Shown one piece after another: positions 16,156 through 24,114 of a stretch of 29,578 nt of DNA. Location of the stretch: contig CAZEDK010000024.1 in NCBI GenBank assembly GCA_964511025.1, positions 1 through 29,578 on the forward strand, given 5' to 3'. The notes beneath the pieces are model-generated. The model worked only from the letters and a program-made list of their open reading frames with translations, did no database searches and had not been told where the DNA came from. Origin of the DNA: CAZEDK01 sp964511025. GTDB lineage: Bacteria > Patescibacteriota > Gracilibacteria > UBA1369 > GWF2-33-10. The translations under genes were made by a program, and so were the position numbers. Every line of letters starts with the position of its first letter. Position 1 is the stretch's first letter.

Positions 16156-16200
16156 CTTCATTTTGGTGTAAAATTAAAAGATTGAGTAAATAATCAAATT

Positions 16201-17796
16201 ATGGCCTCCCTAGCAGATTTAATTTTAAAAGACTGGGCAGAAGCAGAAGAGAATAAGCGTCGCGAAGAAAAAGAACAACGCGTAGCTGCCATCGAAGCAG
16301 CAAAATTATTAGAGCAGGAAGCGGAAAAATCGCGCATTGATGGACTGCGAAAATCAATCAATCTAATTGATGCCCAGATTAAAGAGGTAAGGTCGGTGTT
16401 GACTAACTTGCAATTAATAGTCGAGCAAGCGAAACGTTTGACTATTGATGCGCAAGAAACACAACGAAAATTAGACATTGAGAATAAGAAAGTGAATCAA
16501 GTATTTAATGACTCACGACTGTGTGAGCTTTTGGCACAACAGGGAATAAACTCTACTGCTGAACTATTGAAATCTGAAAAATATCGTGATGGAGAAGAAA
16601 TAAAACTTATACTTTCATTAGGGGAAGCATTAAAAGAAAAACTTTTGGTAGCACGTGAGTCAGTTGAAGCAGTACGTATGGCACGAGATGAAGCCCAAAC
16701 TTTTATTAAAAAATGTGGTGTTTCTTTAGAAAAACCTAACTATGTAAATATCGTGAGTATTTTGGAGACACTCATTCAAAATTTATCAAACGAACGAAAA
16801 AAAATATACTATCAAACACCGGAAGGACAAGAGTCAAAAATGCAGGAAATAAAAACTATTATTGTTGAACGATATAGCGGAAAAACCTACCTGTTGCTTG
16901 GTGATTTTATCGACCGTTATAATCTGGTTGATCCTAAAGATATTGCTAACGCCAAAGAATATGGAGAAGATTCGGTAAGAACAGCTTTAGTTGAAGTGTG
17001 GTCAGATCGTGTAGACGCTGAAGTAGAGAGAGGAAAAAAAGCGGCGCCAAATGTTCAGAGAGACATTGTAAAGATGGAGACTGATGGAAAAAAGGCCAAA
17101 GAAAGGTTAAAAGTAAAGCTAGAGAAAGATTGGACAGAACAAGAAGTGCGTGTTTATTGTGATGATTCTATATCTCGAAAAAAAGAACAAATGGATAAAT
17201 TAAAGACGTTGGCGATAGCTGGTAAAATAGTTCTTGCCAGCACAAGAATTATTTTAAACGACAGGTTGACCAAGCAAATAACTATTGAACAATTAAGCTA
17301 CCCACCCAATCACATCAGCATTAGCATTGCAGGTTACGACAAAGAAAGGAAAGCAGATTACAAGACATTGAAAGACAGCGAGCAAGAAGTGAGATTACTG
17401 ACGAATGCAATAGATGTCAAGAAATCTGAAGAGGAAGGCTGGTTTAGTAGAAAAAAAAGAAAAATAGAAAAAGAATTGAATGTTTTAGAGCAACAAAAGC
17501 GGTCTCAGCAAGCAGCAATAGTGGCATTGAAAAAGCGAATAGAAGAAAAGAATAAGCGAGCAAGTGAAATTTATGCTTTATCTGACATAATCAACAAGGC
17601 CGAATTAGGAAGTCATATTGAGCGAAGAGAAATGACCGTACGTGCGTTAATGGATGATCTAGATTTAGAATTCTCAAAACTTCAGTGTGCAGAACTTGCA
17701 CCGCAAGAGCAAGCAGTTTTTGATGAAAACTCAAGGCTAGAAAAGAAGCAAGAAGCAGCGAGCAAAGCTTACAAAGATTTTGTTTCAAAAAAATAA
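16201..17796 (+). CDS. Hypothetical coiled-coil protein, 531 aa
   Basis: I do not recognise this protein. It has no signal peptide and no membrane segment, and it is highly charged. Residues about 10-170 and 385-531 are long helical, coiled-coil-like stretches rich in Glu, Lys, Gln, Ala and Arg. A middle part (about 195-270) contains a more globular segment with IIVERYSGKTYLLLGDFIDRYNLVDP. WFSRKKRKIEKEL precedes the last helical run. The DNA is visibly richer in GC and in CGN arginine codons than its neighbours, and the gene follows tRNA-Leu, a common landing site for foreign DNA. It ends by overlapping mntP tail to tail by 12 bases. A structural or phage/mobile-element origin is possible but unproven. 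Confidence 0.75.
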   Translation: MASLADLILKDWAEAEENKRREEKEQRVAAIEAAKLLEQEAEKSRIDGLRKSINLIDAQIKEVRSVLTNLQLIVEQAKRLTIDAQETQRKLDIENKKVNQVFNDSRLCELLAQQGINSTAELLKSEKYRDGEEIKLILSLGEALKEKLLVARESVEAVRMARDEAQTFIKKCGVSLEKPNYVNIVSILETLIQNLSNERKKIYYQTPEGQESKMQEIKTIIVERYSGKTYLLLGDFIDRYNLVDPKDIANAKEYGEDSVRTALVEVWSDRVDAEVERGKKAAPNVQRDIVKMETDGKKAKERLKVKLEKDWTEQEVRVYCDDSISRKKEQMDKLKTLAIAGKIVLASTRIILNDRLTKQITIEQLSYPPNHISISIAGYDKERKADYKTLKDSEQEVRLLTNAIDVKKSEEEGWFSRKKRKIEKELNVLEQQKRSQQAAIVALKKRIEEKNKRASEIYALSDIINKAELGSHIERREMTVRALMDDLDLEFSKLQCAELAPQEQAVFDENSRLEKKQEAASKAYKDFVSKK

Positions 17797-18333
17797 ATGC
17801 TCAATTAATATTTTTGTGCCTATCAGGATTAAGATAACGCCACCTATTAATTCTGTTTTGTTGTCAAAATGCTTGTTGATAAAAGTTCCGAATTTTCCAC
17901 CTAGCAAGCAAGCTATAAAAGTTATTAAGCCTATTGTCGTGATCGCTACATTTACAGTTGTTTCCAGACTATTAAGTGTTATGCCTGCAATTAATGCGTC
18001 CATACTTGTAGCGATTGCTAATACGAATATTGTTTTGTTGCTGAGAAAATTTTTCTTCTCAAGATTTTCTTCTTTGAAAGATGCAATTATCATTTTTGCG
18101 CCAATAATACTGAGTAAGCCAAAAGCAATAAAATGATCTATGGATTCAATTAAATCTTTGAAAGTAAATCCTATCTTGTATCCGATATATGGCATCAAAG
18201 CTTGAAAAACTCCAAAAACTACGGCAATTTTTAACAATAAAAAAATATTATTTTTATTTTTTATGCCTGCCGTAACTGATACTGCGAACGCATCCATAGC
18301 CAAAGCAAATCCGAGAAATATATTCGTGAACAT
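17785..18333 (-). CDS. mntP: Manganese efflux pump MntP
   Basis: The 182-residue, six-helix membrane protein has the two MntP signature repeats, ALAMDAFAVSVTAG (10-23) and AIATSMDALIAGITL (about 105-119), each with the intramembrane aspartate required for Mn(II) export. The start lies one base after the sua5 stop, suggesting translational coupling at the end of the rlmE-sua5-mntP group. The yybP-ykoY manganese riboswitch often found before mntP is absent because there is no leader. Confidence 0.95.
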   Translation of the reverse strand: MFTNIFLGFALAMDAFAVSVTAGIKNKNNIFLLLKIAVVFGVFQALMPYIGYKIGFTFKDLIESIDHFIAFGLLSIIGAKMIIASFKEENLEKKNFLSNKTIFVLAIATSMDALIAGITLNSLETTVNVAITTIGLITFIACLLGGKFGTFINKHFDNKTELIGGVILILIGTKILIEHLFF

Positions 18334-18334
18334 T

Positions 18335-19363
18335 TTAAATGATTTTAGTCGCTGCTTTTTTTAGTCTTTCCATTATTGCTTGTCCTATACCTATCTCTTC
18401 AAAACTCTCTGAAATGATTATGTCTATATTGTTTTTATCAAATTTTCTAAGTGTGCGAAATAAATTTGATGCTATTTGTTTTGAATTTTTACTTGATCCC
18501 ACTGCGATAATTAGATCTGCATTTTTGTAGCGTTTGGTGTTTTCGTTGGAACAAAGGACAGCGATTCTTTTGTTTTGAGATTTATATTTTTTAACAAGTT
18601 GGTCAAAAATCCCCCAACCCCCTTTATCAAGGGGGCTTTTCGTTAGTAGTATTAGTTTTGCATTTGGTGAATAATGCTTGTATTTCATTCCTGGGGATTT
18701 TGGTTGTGATTTGTTGTGATTTGCTATCTGAATTTTTTCTTTCAAAACACTTTCGATTTGTTCTTTGGAAATTGCCCCTGATCGTAAGATAGAAAAAGGC
18801 TTTGTTGATAAATCAATAACCGTAGATTCGAGTCCAAATTTGCAGTTGCCGCCATCAATTATTATTTCGATTTCGTTGCCGAAATCTTCAAAAACAGTTT
18901 GAGCGTCAGTTGGGCTGGGACGGCCTGATTTGTTGGCAGATGGTGCTGCGATGAATTTGCCGGAAAGTGCGATCAAATTCAAAGCGATTGCATGATTTGG
19001 CATTCTGATAGCTACTGTGTCCAGATTGGCAGTTGTTTCTTTTGGCACTAGTTTTTTTGCTTTTAAAACAAAAGTTATAGGTCCAGGCCAGAATTTTTTT
19101 GCAAGAATATAGCTTTCTTTTGGAATATTTTTTGCAAGCTTTTTAAGGTCTTCAATTTTTGAAATATGCACAATTAACGGATTGTCAGACGGTCTACCTT
19201 TTGCCTTAAAAATTTTTTTAATCGCTTCCGGATTCAGCGCGTTAGTCCCAAGTCCATATACTGTTTCAGTTGGAAAGGCTACAAGTTTGCCTTTTTTAAT
19301 GAGGTTTGCAACTCTTTTGAGTTCTAATATATCTGGATTTTTTTTGTTTATTTTAATAATCAT
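18335..19363 (-). CDS. sua5: L-threonylcarbamoyladenylate synthase, Sua5 type
   Basis: This enzyme makes threonylcarbamoyl-AMP from threonine, bicarbonate and ATP for t6A37 of ANN-decoding tRNAs. The 342 residues have the YrdC catalytic domain (VAFPTETVYGLGTNAL at 28-43, KAKGRPSDNPLIVHI at 53-67, FIAAPSANKSGRPSPT at 137-152, GLESTVIDL near 177-185), the linker PKSPGMKYKHYSPNA (221-235) and a C-terminal Sua5 domain. The Sua5 domain is interrupted near its first strand by SPLDKGGWG (243-251), encoded by a GC-rich palindrome (see 18618-18635). The rest of the frame is intact, so the protein is probably functional. It starts 28 bases after rlmE. Confidence 0.95.
   Translation of the reverse strand: MIIKINKKNPDILELKRVANLIKKGKLVAFPTETVYGLGTNALNPEAIKKIFKAKGRPSDNPLIVHISKIEDLKKLAKNIPKESYILAKKFWPGPITFVLKAKKLVPKETTANLDTVAIRMPNHAIALNLIALSGKFIAAPSANKSGRPSPTDAQTVFEDFGNEIEIIIDGGNCKFGLESTVIDLSTKPFSILRSGAISKEQIESVLKEKIQIANHNKSQPKSPGMKYKHYSPNAKLILLTKSPLDKGGWGIFDQLVKKYKSQNKRIAVLCSNENTKRYKNADLIIAVGSSKNSKQIASNLFRTLRKFDKNNIDIIISESFEEIGIGQAIMERLKKAATKII
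18618..18635. repeat. GC-rich palindrome inside the sua5 coding region
   Basis: CCCCCTT and AAGGGGG flank the 4-base loop TATC, a perfect 7-bp stem in an otherwise AT-rich gene, followed on the minus strand by a second G-run (18611-18615). It keeps the reading frame and encodes part of SPLDKGGWG. It looks like a small inserted palindromic repeat; on mRNA the stem would be stable. Confidence 0.7.
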
Positions 19364-19391
19364 TTTTTAAAAAAAATTGTGTCATTTAGCG

Positions 19392-19985
19392 TTAAACCTT
19401 CCTCATCCCAATAATATAAGTCTCTCTACTCCTATCCCTACAAGCTTTTGGCTTAAAGCATGATACTTTTTTAAATATTTTTCTGGTTTCGTTTAGAATT
19501 TTTGGAAAATCTTCACCTTGAAATATTTTCATTACTAAATTGCCATTTGATTTTAAGTATATTTTACAAAGTTCAATAACTCTTTCACATAATTCTTCTG
19601 ATCTAGCGCAGTCCACATCATGGACACCGGAAGTATTTGGCGCCATATCGGAGCTAATTAAATTGAACTGCCTTGTCTCAGATAAAATTTCTTCAATTTT
19701 TTCATCATCGTAAATATCACACTCGAATGTTTTTACATTTGCTAGTTTGAGATTATCAACTTTCTGTAAATCTATTCCAACACAAAACCCTTTTGGTCCT
19801 ATCGTTTTTGATAAAAATTGAAGCCAACTACCGGGTGCACAGCCTAAATCAAGTACTTTATCAGAAAATTTTATTATATGAAATTTATTTTGAATTTCCT
19901 CAAGTTTGAAAACACTTCGAGCTGCATATCCTTCTTTTTTTGCTTTATAAAAATATTTGTCGTTGACTGTAAAAGCTCTTGGCAA
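19392..19985 (-). CDS. rlmE: 23S rRNA (uridine-2'-O)-methyltransferase RlmE (FtsJ/RrmJ)
   Basis: RlmE methylates the ribose of U2552 in the A-loop of 23S rRNA. The 197-residue protein shows the K-D-K-E catalytic tetrad: K27 (AARSVFKLEEI), D113 (SSDMAPNTSG), K153 (LVMKIFQG) and E188 (SRETYIIG). The SAM loop is VLDLGCAPGSW (44-54). Length and motif order are typical. It precedes sua5 by 28 bases, and together with sua5 and rsmG it makes the area rich in RNA modification genes. Confidence 0.96.
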   Translation of the reverse strand: MPRAFTVNDKYFYKAKKEGYAARSVFKLEEIQNKFHIIKFSDKVLDLGCAPGSWLQFLSKTIGPKGFCVGIDLQKVDNLKLANVKTFECDIYDDEKIEEILSETRQFNLISSDMAPNTSGVHDVDCARSEELCERVIELCKIYLKSNGNLVMKIFQGEDFPKILNETRKIFKKVSCFKPKACRDRSRETYIIGMRKV

Positions 19986-20017
19986 TTTGGAAATTTTAAA
20001 TTTTTAACTTCATATCT

Positions 20018-20113
20018 CTAGAGTAAGTTTAATAAGTCTTCACTAGTGAGTTCAAGATCAGCAAGGATACTTTTCAAAAGACCTTTTCCTGAAATAATCG
20101 GGAGTTTTGGCAT
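20018..20113 (-). pseudogene. hicA toxin remnant with in-frame internal deletion
   Basis: Two bases after the hicB stop a 31-codon frame encodes MPKLPIISGKGLLKSILADL followed by ELTSEDLLNLL. The first nine or ten residues match the HicA start (MPKLPxISGK), and the rest matches the HicA C-terminus (KGLLRKILKxAGIxxEEFLxLL). The middle, which carries the G-S-H-x catalytic histidine and most of the RNA-binding fold, is missing, about 45-50 codons judging from normal HicA length. The frame is kept, so a peptide may still be made, but it cannot be an active toxin. It is too short to appear in most gene calls. Confidence 0.78.
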
Positions 20114-20115
20114 CT

Positions 20116-20343
20116 CTAAACGCTTACTTGTAATTGTTGTATGCCTATGAATTTTTCTTGAGATATGTTTCGTTCTTTCATTTGTTCAACTTCTAAGCAT
20201 AAATTAATAGCTTCTGATATTCGTTCATATAGATCTGGAAGCGATTTTGCTTGAGTGTGGCATCCGGGCAAGCTTGGAGCTTTCCCTAAGTATATCCCAT
20301 CTTCATCTTGTGTTATTAGAACTGTAAAATTATATGTATGCAT
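20116..20343 (-). CDS. HicB-like antitoxin, orphaned
   Basis: The 75-residue protein begins with a partial RNase H-like HicB fold: YNFTVLITQDEDGIYLGKAP, then SLPGCHTQAKSLPDLYERIS and EAINLCLEVEQ. The SLPGCHTQ motif is diagnostic. No C-terminal DNA-binding domain is evident, so it is a short HicB. HicB neutralises HicA; here hicA is only a remnant, so the antitoxin has no local partner. It may act on a HicA encoded elsewhere or be on its way to loss. The order hicB-hicA on the minus strand is upstream of rlmE. Confidence 0.88.
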   Translation of the reverse strand: MHTYNFTVLITQDEDGIYLGKAPSLPGCHTQAKSLPDLYERISEAINLCLEVEQMKERNISQEKFIGIQQLQVSV

Positions 20344-20372
20344 TGTATTTTTTGTAAGGCAACTTTGATTTT

Positions 20373-20400
20373 AGTATAAAACAACAATTTTCTCTAGCAA
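20373..20400 (-). promoter_or_regulatory. Candidate promoter of hicB
   Basis: On the minus strand TTGCTA (20395-20400) and TATACT (20373-20378) are 16 bases apart, about 30 bases before the hicB ATG. The match is moderate. Confidence 0.4.
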
Positions 20401-20536
20401 ATATTACATTTCAACTGTACAAAATATACGTCAGTAGGATCATAAGCGCCATTTTAAATTTTCACTCATTTCTTTTGAAATATTATTTGGCCATGCATTT
20501 CCTGGGAAATTTTCTTTGGATTTTATAATTTTATAA
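20401..20536 (-). other. Intergenic stretch with a possible decayed coding remnant
   Basis: Between rsmG and hicB, on the minus strand, one frame reads KSKENFPGNAWPNNISKEM, then SENLKWRL and a TGA stop (20440-20442). After a one-base shift the reading continues as YDPTDVYFVQLKCNIC. The residue pattern looks protein-like rather than random, but I do not recognise a family and there is no start codon. It may be the eroded end of a lost gene. Confidence 0.25.
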
Positions 20537-21190
20537 TTAAAGTGGTTTTTTTCTTGGCACTCCAACTTGTCTTGGAAATTTTTTATCATTTTCAGCAATT
20601 TTTTCAATTATAATAATTGCTCTTGACCCAAGATCATTTTCTAAACTGTATTTGTGAATCTTAATTATCTTTGCATGTAAAATTTTCAAAGCATTTTGTG
20701 ATTTATTAATTTCTTCTTCGAAATTAGGTCCTTTGTATGCAAAAAATAAGCCTTTTACTTTTAAAAACGGGATTGAATATTCTAACAAAGTTGGAAGTTC
20801 TGCTAATGCTTTTGCTGTGACGTAATCAAATTTTTCTCGAAAATCTTTTTTATGTGCTATTTCTTCAATTCTGCCTGTTATAGTTTGCAGATTTTTCAGT
20901 TTTAGCTTTTTGATTATGTCATTTAAGGTATCAATTTTTTTCTTAGTTGAATCAAGTAGAGTTGCTTGAAGTTTTGGAAAGCTAATTGCAATTGGAATTC
21001 CAGGTAAACCTCCGCCGGTTCCCAAATCTAATAAATTTTGTCCGCTTATAGGTTTCAGTAGTTCTGTAATAGCAAGACTATCTGCAATTTGTTTATCTTT
21101 GACTTGATGTTCTTCGTTTTTCGAAATAAGGTTTAGCTTTTGATTATATTCTATGAGTAATTGTATGTATTTATCTATTTTTTGACGCAT
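20537..21190 (-). CDS. rsmG: 16S rRNA (guanine527-N7)-methyltransferase RsmG (GidB)
   Basis: RsmG methylates G527 of 16S rRNA; its loss gives low-level streptomycin resistance in several bacteria. The SAM-binding loop NLLDLGTGGGLPGIPIA, the LDSTKKKIDTLN motif and the FDYVTAKALAELPTLLEY block are clear. I choose the ATG at 21188-21190 (MRQKIDKYIQLLIEYNQKLN), giving 217 residues, close to family length. The frame stays open to an ATG at 21277, but those 29 extra codons are read from the palindromic element at 21208-21385, so they are probably not native. The element has displaced the original upstream region, so the promoter is uncertain. Confidence 0.94.
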   Translation of the reverse strand: MRQKIDKYIQLLIEYNQKLNLISKNEEHQVKDKQIADSLAITELLKPISGQNLLDLGTGGGLPGIPIAISFPKLQATLLDSTKKKIDTLNDIIKKLKLKNLQTITGRIEEIAHKKDFREKFDYVTAKALAELPTLLEYSIPFLKVKGLFFAYKGPNFEEEINKSQNALKILHAKIIKIHKYSLENDLGSRAIIIIEKIAENDKKFPRQVGVPRKKPL

Positions 21191-21207
21191 ATCGGTAATT
21201 TTATTTA

Positions 21208-21385
21208 GGAGCCGTAACGAAATAACTTTCACACCTAAGGCGCATAAAGCATTCATCTTTGACTTTTTTTCAATCATGAAATTCTCACTGTAGCTAAGCT
21301 AGACTTCCAATTTCATTCAATCAAAAAAGCCAAATCTAAACACTTTCTATCACCTTATCTGTATAAGTTATTTCGTTACGGCTCC
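21208..21385. repeat. 178-bp full-length palindromic element, second family
   Basis: The ends GGAGCCGTAACGAAATAACT (21208-21227) and their complement (ending at 21385) are perfect inverted repeats, and weaker pairing continues through the whole element to a centre near 21296 (TAGCTAAGCTA). TTA flanks both ends (21205-21207 and 21386-21388). The sequence is unrelated to the 160-bp elements, but the architecture and the TTA flank are the same. It separates rsmG from the divergent TraG-like gene and holds no gene of its own. Confidence 0.85.
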
Positions 21386-21476
21386 TTAAATATAATAGAT
21401 ATCTTTATACTTTCCAAATTTATGCTAGAATTTTAATAGTAGATTCTGTTAGAATATACGGAACAAAACTCTAATA

Positions 21477-23972
21477 ATGAATAATTTAGCTTTGCTTGTC
21501 GTACTGGGTGTAGTTATATCAATTCCTTTAGGACTTTATGCTTTTAGGTATTATATGAACTTTAAACGTTCTATGAGTATGGTTTTTTTACTTGTAAAAG
21601 TGCCTAGAGTTGAGGACGAAAAGGAATCCCAGAAAGAAAAAGATCGTTTTAGTTCTAGCTCTGAATTCAAAGAAGTGATTGGTGGAATGGAACAGTTTTT
21701 TGATAATTTGTATACCATATTTGAAGAAGAGTGGAAATATTGGTTTTTGGGGCAAGAATTTTTATCATTTGAAATTGCCGCTTTTGATGGAGCTATTAAT
21801 TTTTACATTGTTTGTCCTAAAAATATGCAAAGCTTGGTGGAAAAACAGGTTACAAGTTTTTATTCAGAGGCGCTGGTGGAACAGACGGATGATTATAATA
21901 TTTTTAAGCCAAATTCAAAAACAGCTGGACTGTATATGCGATTTACAAATAGTCCATGGTTCCCTTTCAAAAGTTATCAATTTACGCAAAGTGATCCTCT
22001 TAGTTCGATTACAAATGTTATGTCAAAATTCGCAAAAGATGAGGGTGCTGTAATACAGATAATGGTGCGTCCGGCAAGAGATGGCTGGCAAGCCAAAGGA
22101 CGCAGTTATGCTGCTAATTTATTTTCAAAAGGTTCGGAGGAAAAATTAGGATCAACTCCTATTCAAAAACTTTTGAGTCCATTTTGGAAAATGTTTAGCA
22201 TAATATTTTATGGTGTTGAAGAAACACATAAGATGGAAAATTATGATCAACAATCGAATATGACTAGAACGACACCTGGTGTTGATGAAAAAGTGAAAGC
22301 TATAGAAAATAAATGTAGAAAAATTGGTTATGAAACGATTATTCGTATAGTGACAAGCGCAAAAACACATAGACAAGCAAAAGCTCATCTTTCTGATGTA
22401 AAAAGTTCATTTTCACAGTATTCGACTACTGATAACAATAGTTTAACTTATACAAAATGGTGTTCAGAGAAACTTGTGGTTGTAAATTTTATCTATCGTC
22501 ATCTGAAACGTAATTGGCTACAGAGATTATTTCAAAGACGTATGATATGTTCTTCTGAAGAATTGGCATCACTCTTTCATTTTCCAAGCATTAGATATAA
22601 TAAAGCGCCAGGTATCAACTGGCTTAAATACAAAATTGCTCAACCGCCAGACAATCTTCCGGAAAAAGGTTTACTGCTTGGTCATAATCATTACAGAGGA
22701 GTTACAACACCAGTTTATATGAATAATGAAGATAGGTTTAGACATTTCTATGTTATTGGACAGACTGGTACAGGTAAGTCATCTATATTTCAGGCTATGG
22801 CAAGACAAGATTTTCGAGAAAAAAGAGGATGTGCTGTTATTGACCCTCATGGATCGCTCGTGGAAGATTTATTGCCATTTGTTCCAAGAGAGAGGGCGGA
22901 TGAAGTGATTATATTTAATCCGGCTGATCTTGAGCGTCCGCTTGGTATTAATCTTCTTGACGCAAAAGGTGACGATGAAAAAGAAAAAGTGGCGCAGGAT
23001 TTACTCAGTATCATGATTAAGCTTTTTAATGAAGAAATATTCGGACCTCGTATTCAGGATTATTTCCGTAATGGTGTACTGACTTTGATGGCTCCTGAAG
23101 ATGAAGATGAAAAAGGCACCATAGTTGATATTGTGCGTTTATTTACTGATAGCGCTTATGAAAAACATATGGTGGCTATGGTAAAAAATCCTGTTATTAA
23201 AAATTTTTGGACAAAACAAATGGCGCAAACAGGTCAAAGGGAAAAACAAGAGATGATACCTTATTTTGCTGCGAAATTTGGTGCTTTTATTACGAATAAA
23301 ATGATGCGTAATATTCTTGGACAGCAGAAATCAGCTTTTGATGTGCGTAAAGCTATGCAAGAAGGTAAATTGATGTTTTTCAATCTATCAAAAGGTATGA
23401 CTGGCGATTTTAATGCGAAATTACTTGGTATGTTACTTACTACAAGCATACAAAATGCAGCCCTAGCTCGTGAAACTATGGCCAAAAGTGAGAGAAAAGA
23501 TTTTTTCTTGTATATAGATGAATTTCAAAACTTTATTACGCCGGCTATAGAATCAATTTTGTCTGAAGCGCGTAAATATCGTTTAGGGCTTTGTTTGGCG
23601 CATCAGTATATCAAGCAGCTGGAAGGGGACGATCCAAAATCGCCATCTCCAATCAAAGAAGCTGTGTTTGGTAACGTAGGTACTATGATGTGTTATAAGA
23701 TTGGTTCTCAAGATGCGGAATTTATGGAAAAAGAAATGGCACCGGTTTTTTCACAGCAGGATTTGATTAATATTGACAAGTTCAAAGCTGTTATGAAATT
23801 AAGTATTGACACCCAGCCAAGTCGTCCTTTTAGTATTACTCCTCTTAATCCTTATTTAGAAGCAGGCGATAAACATATTGGAGATGCTTTGAAACAATTA
23901 TCAAGATTGAAATACGGTCGTGATGTTGAATTTGTTGATAAAGAAATATGTAGAAGAATTGGACTTGTATAG
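21477..23972 (+). CDS. VirD4/TraG-like type IV secretion-family ATPase
   Basis: The 831-residue protein has an N-terminal membrane helix (about 4-22), a long accessory region (about 60-395), and a RecA-like ATPase domain. Walker A is GQTGTGKS (428-435), preceded by RFRHFYVI; DPHGSLVEDLLP (456-467) follows. Walker B is FFLYIDEFQNF (676-686), and LAHQYIKQL near 710 is a sensor-like element. This is the coupling-protein/TraG-type DNA-pumping ATPase family. No relaxase, VirB4-VirB11 set or pilus gene is nearby, so a whole conjugation machine is not supported here. Lone members of this family are recurrent in Patescibacteria and may serve DNA uptake or cell-surface transport; that is inference. 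The ATG at 21477 diverges from rsmG. Confidence 0.85.
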   Translation: MNNLALLVVLGVVISIPLGLYAFRYYMNFKRSMSMVFLLVKVPRVEDEKESQKEKDRFSSSSEFKEVIGGMEQFFDNLYTIFEEEWKYWFLGQEFLSFEIAAFDGAINFYIVCPKNMQSLVEKQVTSFYSEALVEQTDDYNIFKPNSKTAGLYMRFTNSPWFPFKSYQFTQSDPLSSITNVMSKFAKDEGAVIQIMVRPARDGWQAKGRSYAANLFSKGSEEKLGSTPIQKLLSPFWKMFSIIFYGVEETHKMENYDQQSNMTRTTPGVDEKVKAIENKCRKIGYETIIRIVTSAKTHRQAKAHLSDVKSSFSQYSTTDNNSLTYTKWCSEKLVVVNFIYRHLKRNWLQRLFQRRMICSSEELASLFHFPSIRYNKAPGINWLKYKIAQPPDNLPEKGLLLGHNHYRGVTTPVYMNNEDRFRHFYVIGQTGTGKSSIFQAMARQDFREKRGCAVIDPHGSLVEDLLPFVPRERADEVIIFNPADLERPLGINLLDAKGDDEKEKVAQDLLSIMIKLFNEEIFGPRIQDYFRNGVLTLMAPEDEDEKGTIVDIVRLFTDSAYEKHMVAMVKNPVIKNFWTKQMAQTGQREKQEMIPYFAAKFGAFITNKMMRNILGQQKSAFDVRKAMQEGKLMFFNLSKGMTGDFNAKLLGMLLTTSIQNAALARETMAKSERKDFFLYIDEFQNFITPAIESILSEARKYRLGLCLAHQYIKQLEGDDPKSPSPIKEAVFGNVGTMMCYKIGSQDAEFMEKEMAPVFSQQDLINIDKFKAVMKLSIDTQPSRPFSITPLNPYLEAGDKHIGDALKQLSRLKYGRDVEFVDKEICRRIGLV

Positions 23973-24044
23973 GTATGGAAATATTACCAAATAAATTCTT
24001 ATAAGAATCAAGCTTTAGTTCAGGTTAAAGGCTTTATTTTGTGA

Positions 24045-24050
24045 TATAAT
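24045..24050 (+). promoter_or_regulatory. Extended -10 promoter of the 3D-domain protein
   Basis: A perfect TATAAT preceded by TGA (extended -10) lies about 65 bases before the ATG at 24115; no good -35 is visible. A perfect 14-bp palindrome, ATTCTTATAAGAAT, lies upstream at 23995-24008 and could be an operator or the end of the TraG-like transcript. Confidence 0.4.
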
Positions 24051-24114
24051 TCATAGATAGCTTTTAGCTCTGAGCTGTTAGCTGTGAGTGAAAGAAAAAA
24101 ATAAAAACAAAAAA

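Noticed and set aside
16046..17796. A complete tRNA-targeted integrated element with att sites
   Set aside because: I found no direct repeat of the tRNA 3' end downstream of the 531-aa gene and no integrase.
21191..21277. Native N-terminal extension of RsmG
   Set aside because: The extra 29 codons are read from the inverted-repeat element and exceed family length; the ATG at 21190 matches the usual start.
21477..23972. A conjugative element or full type IV secretion locus
   Set aside because: Only one ATPase is present; there is no relaxase, VirB4, pilin or other channel gene in the window.
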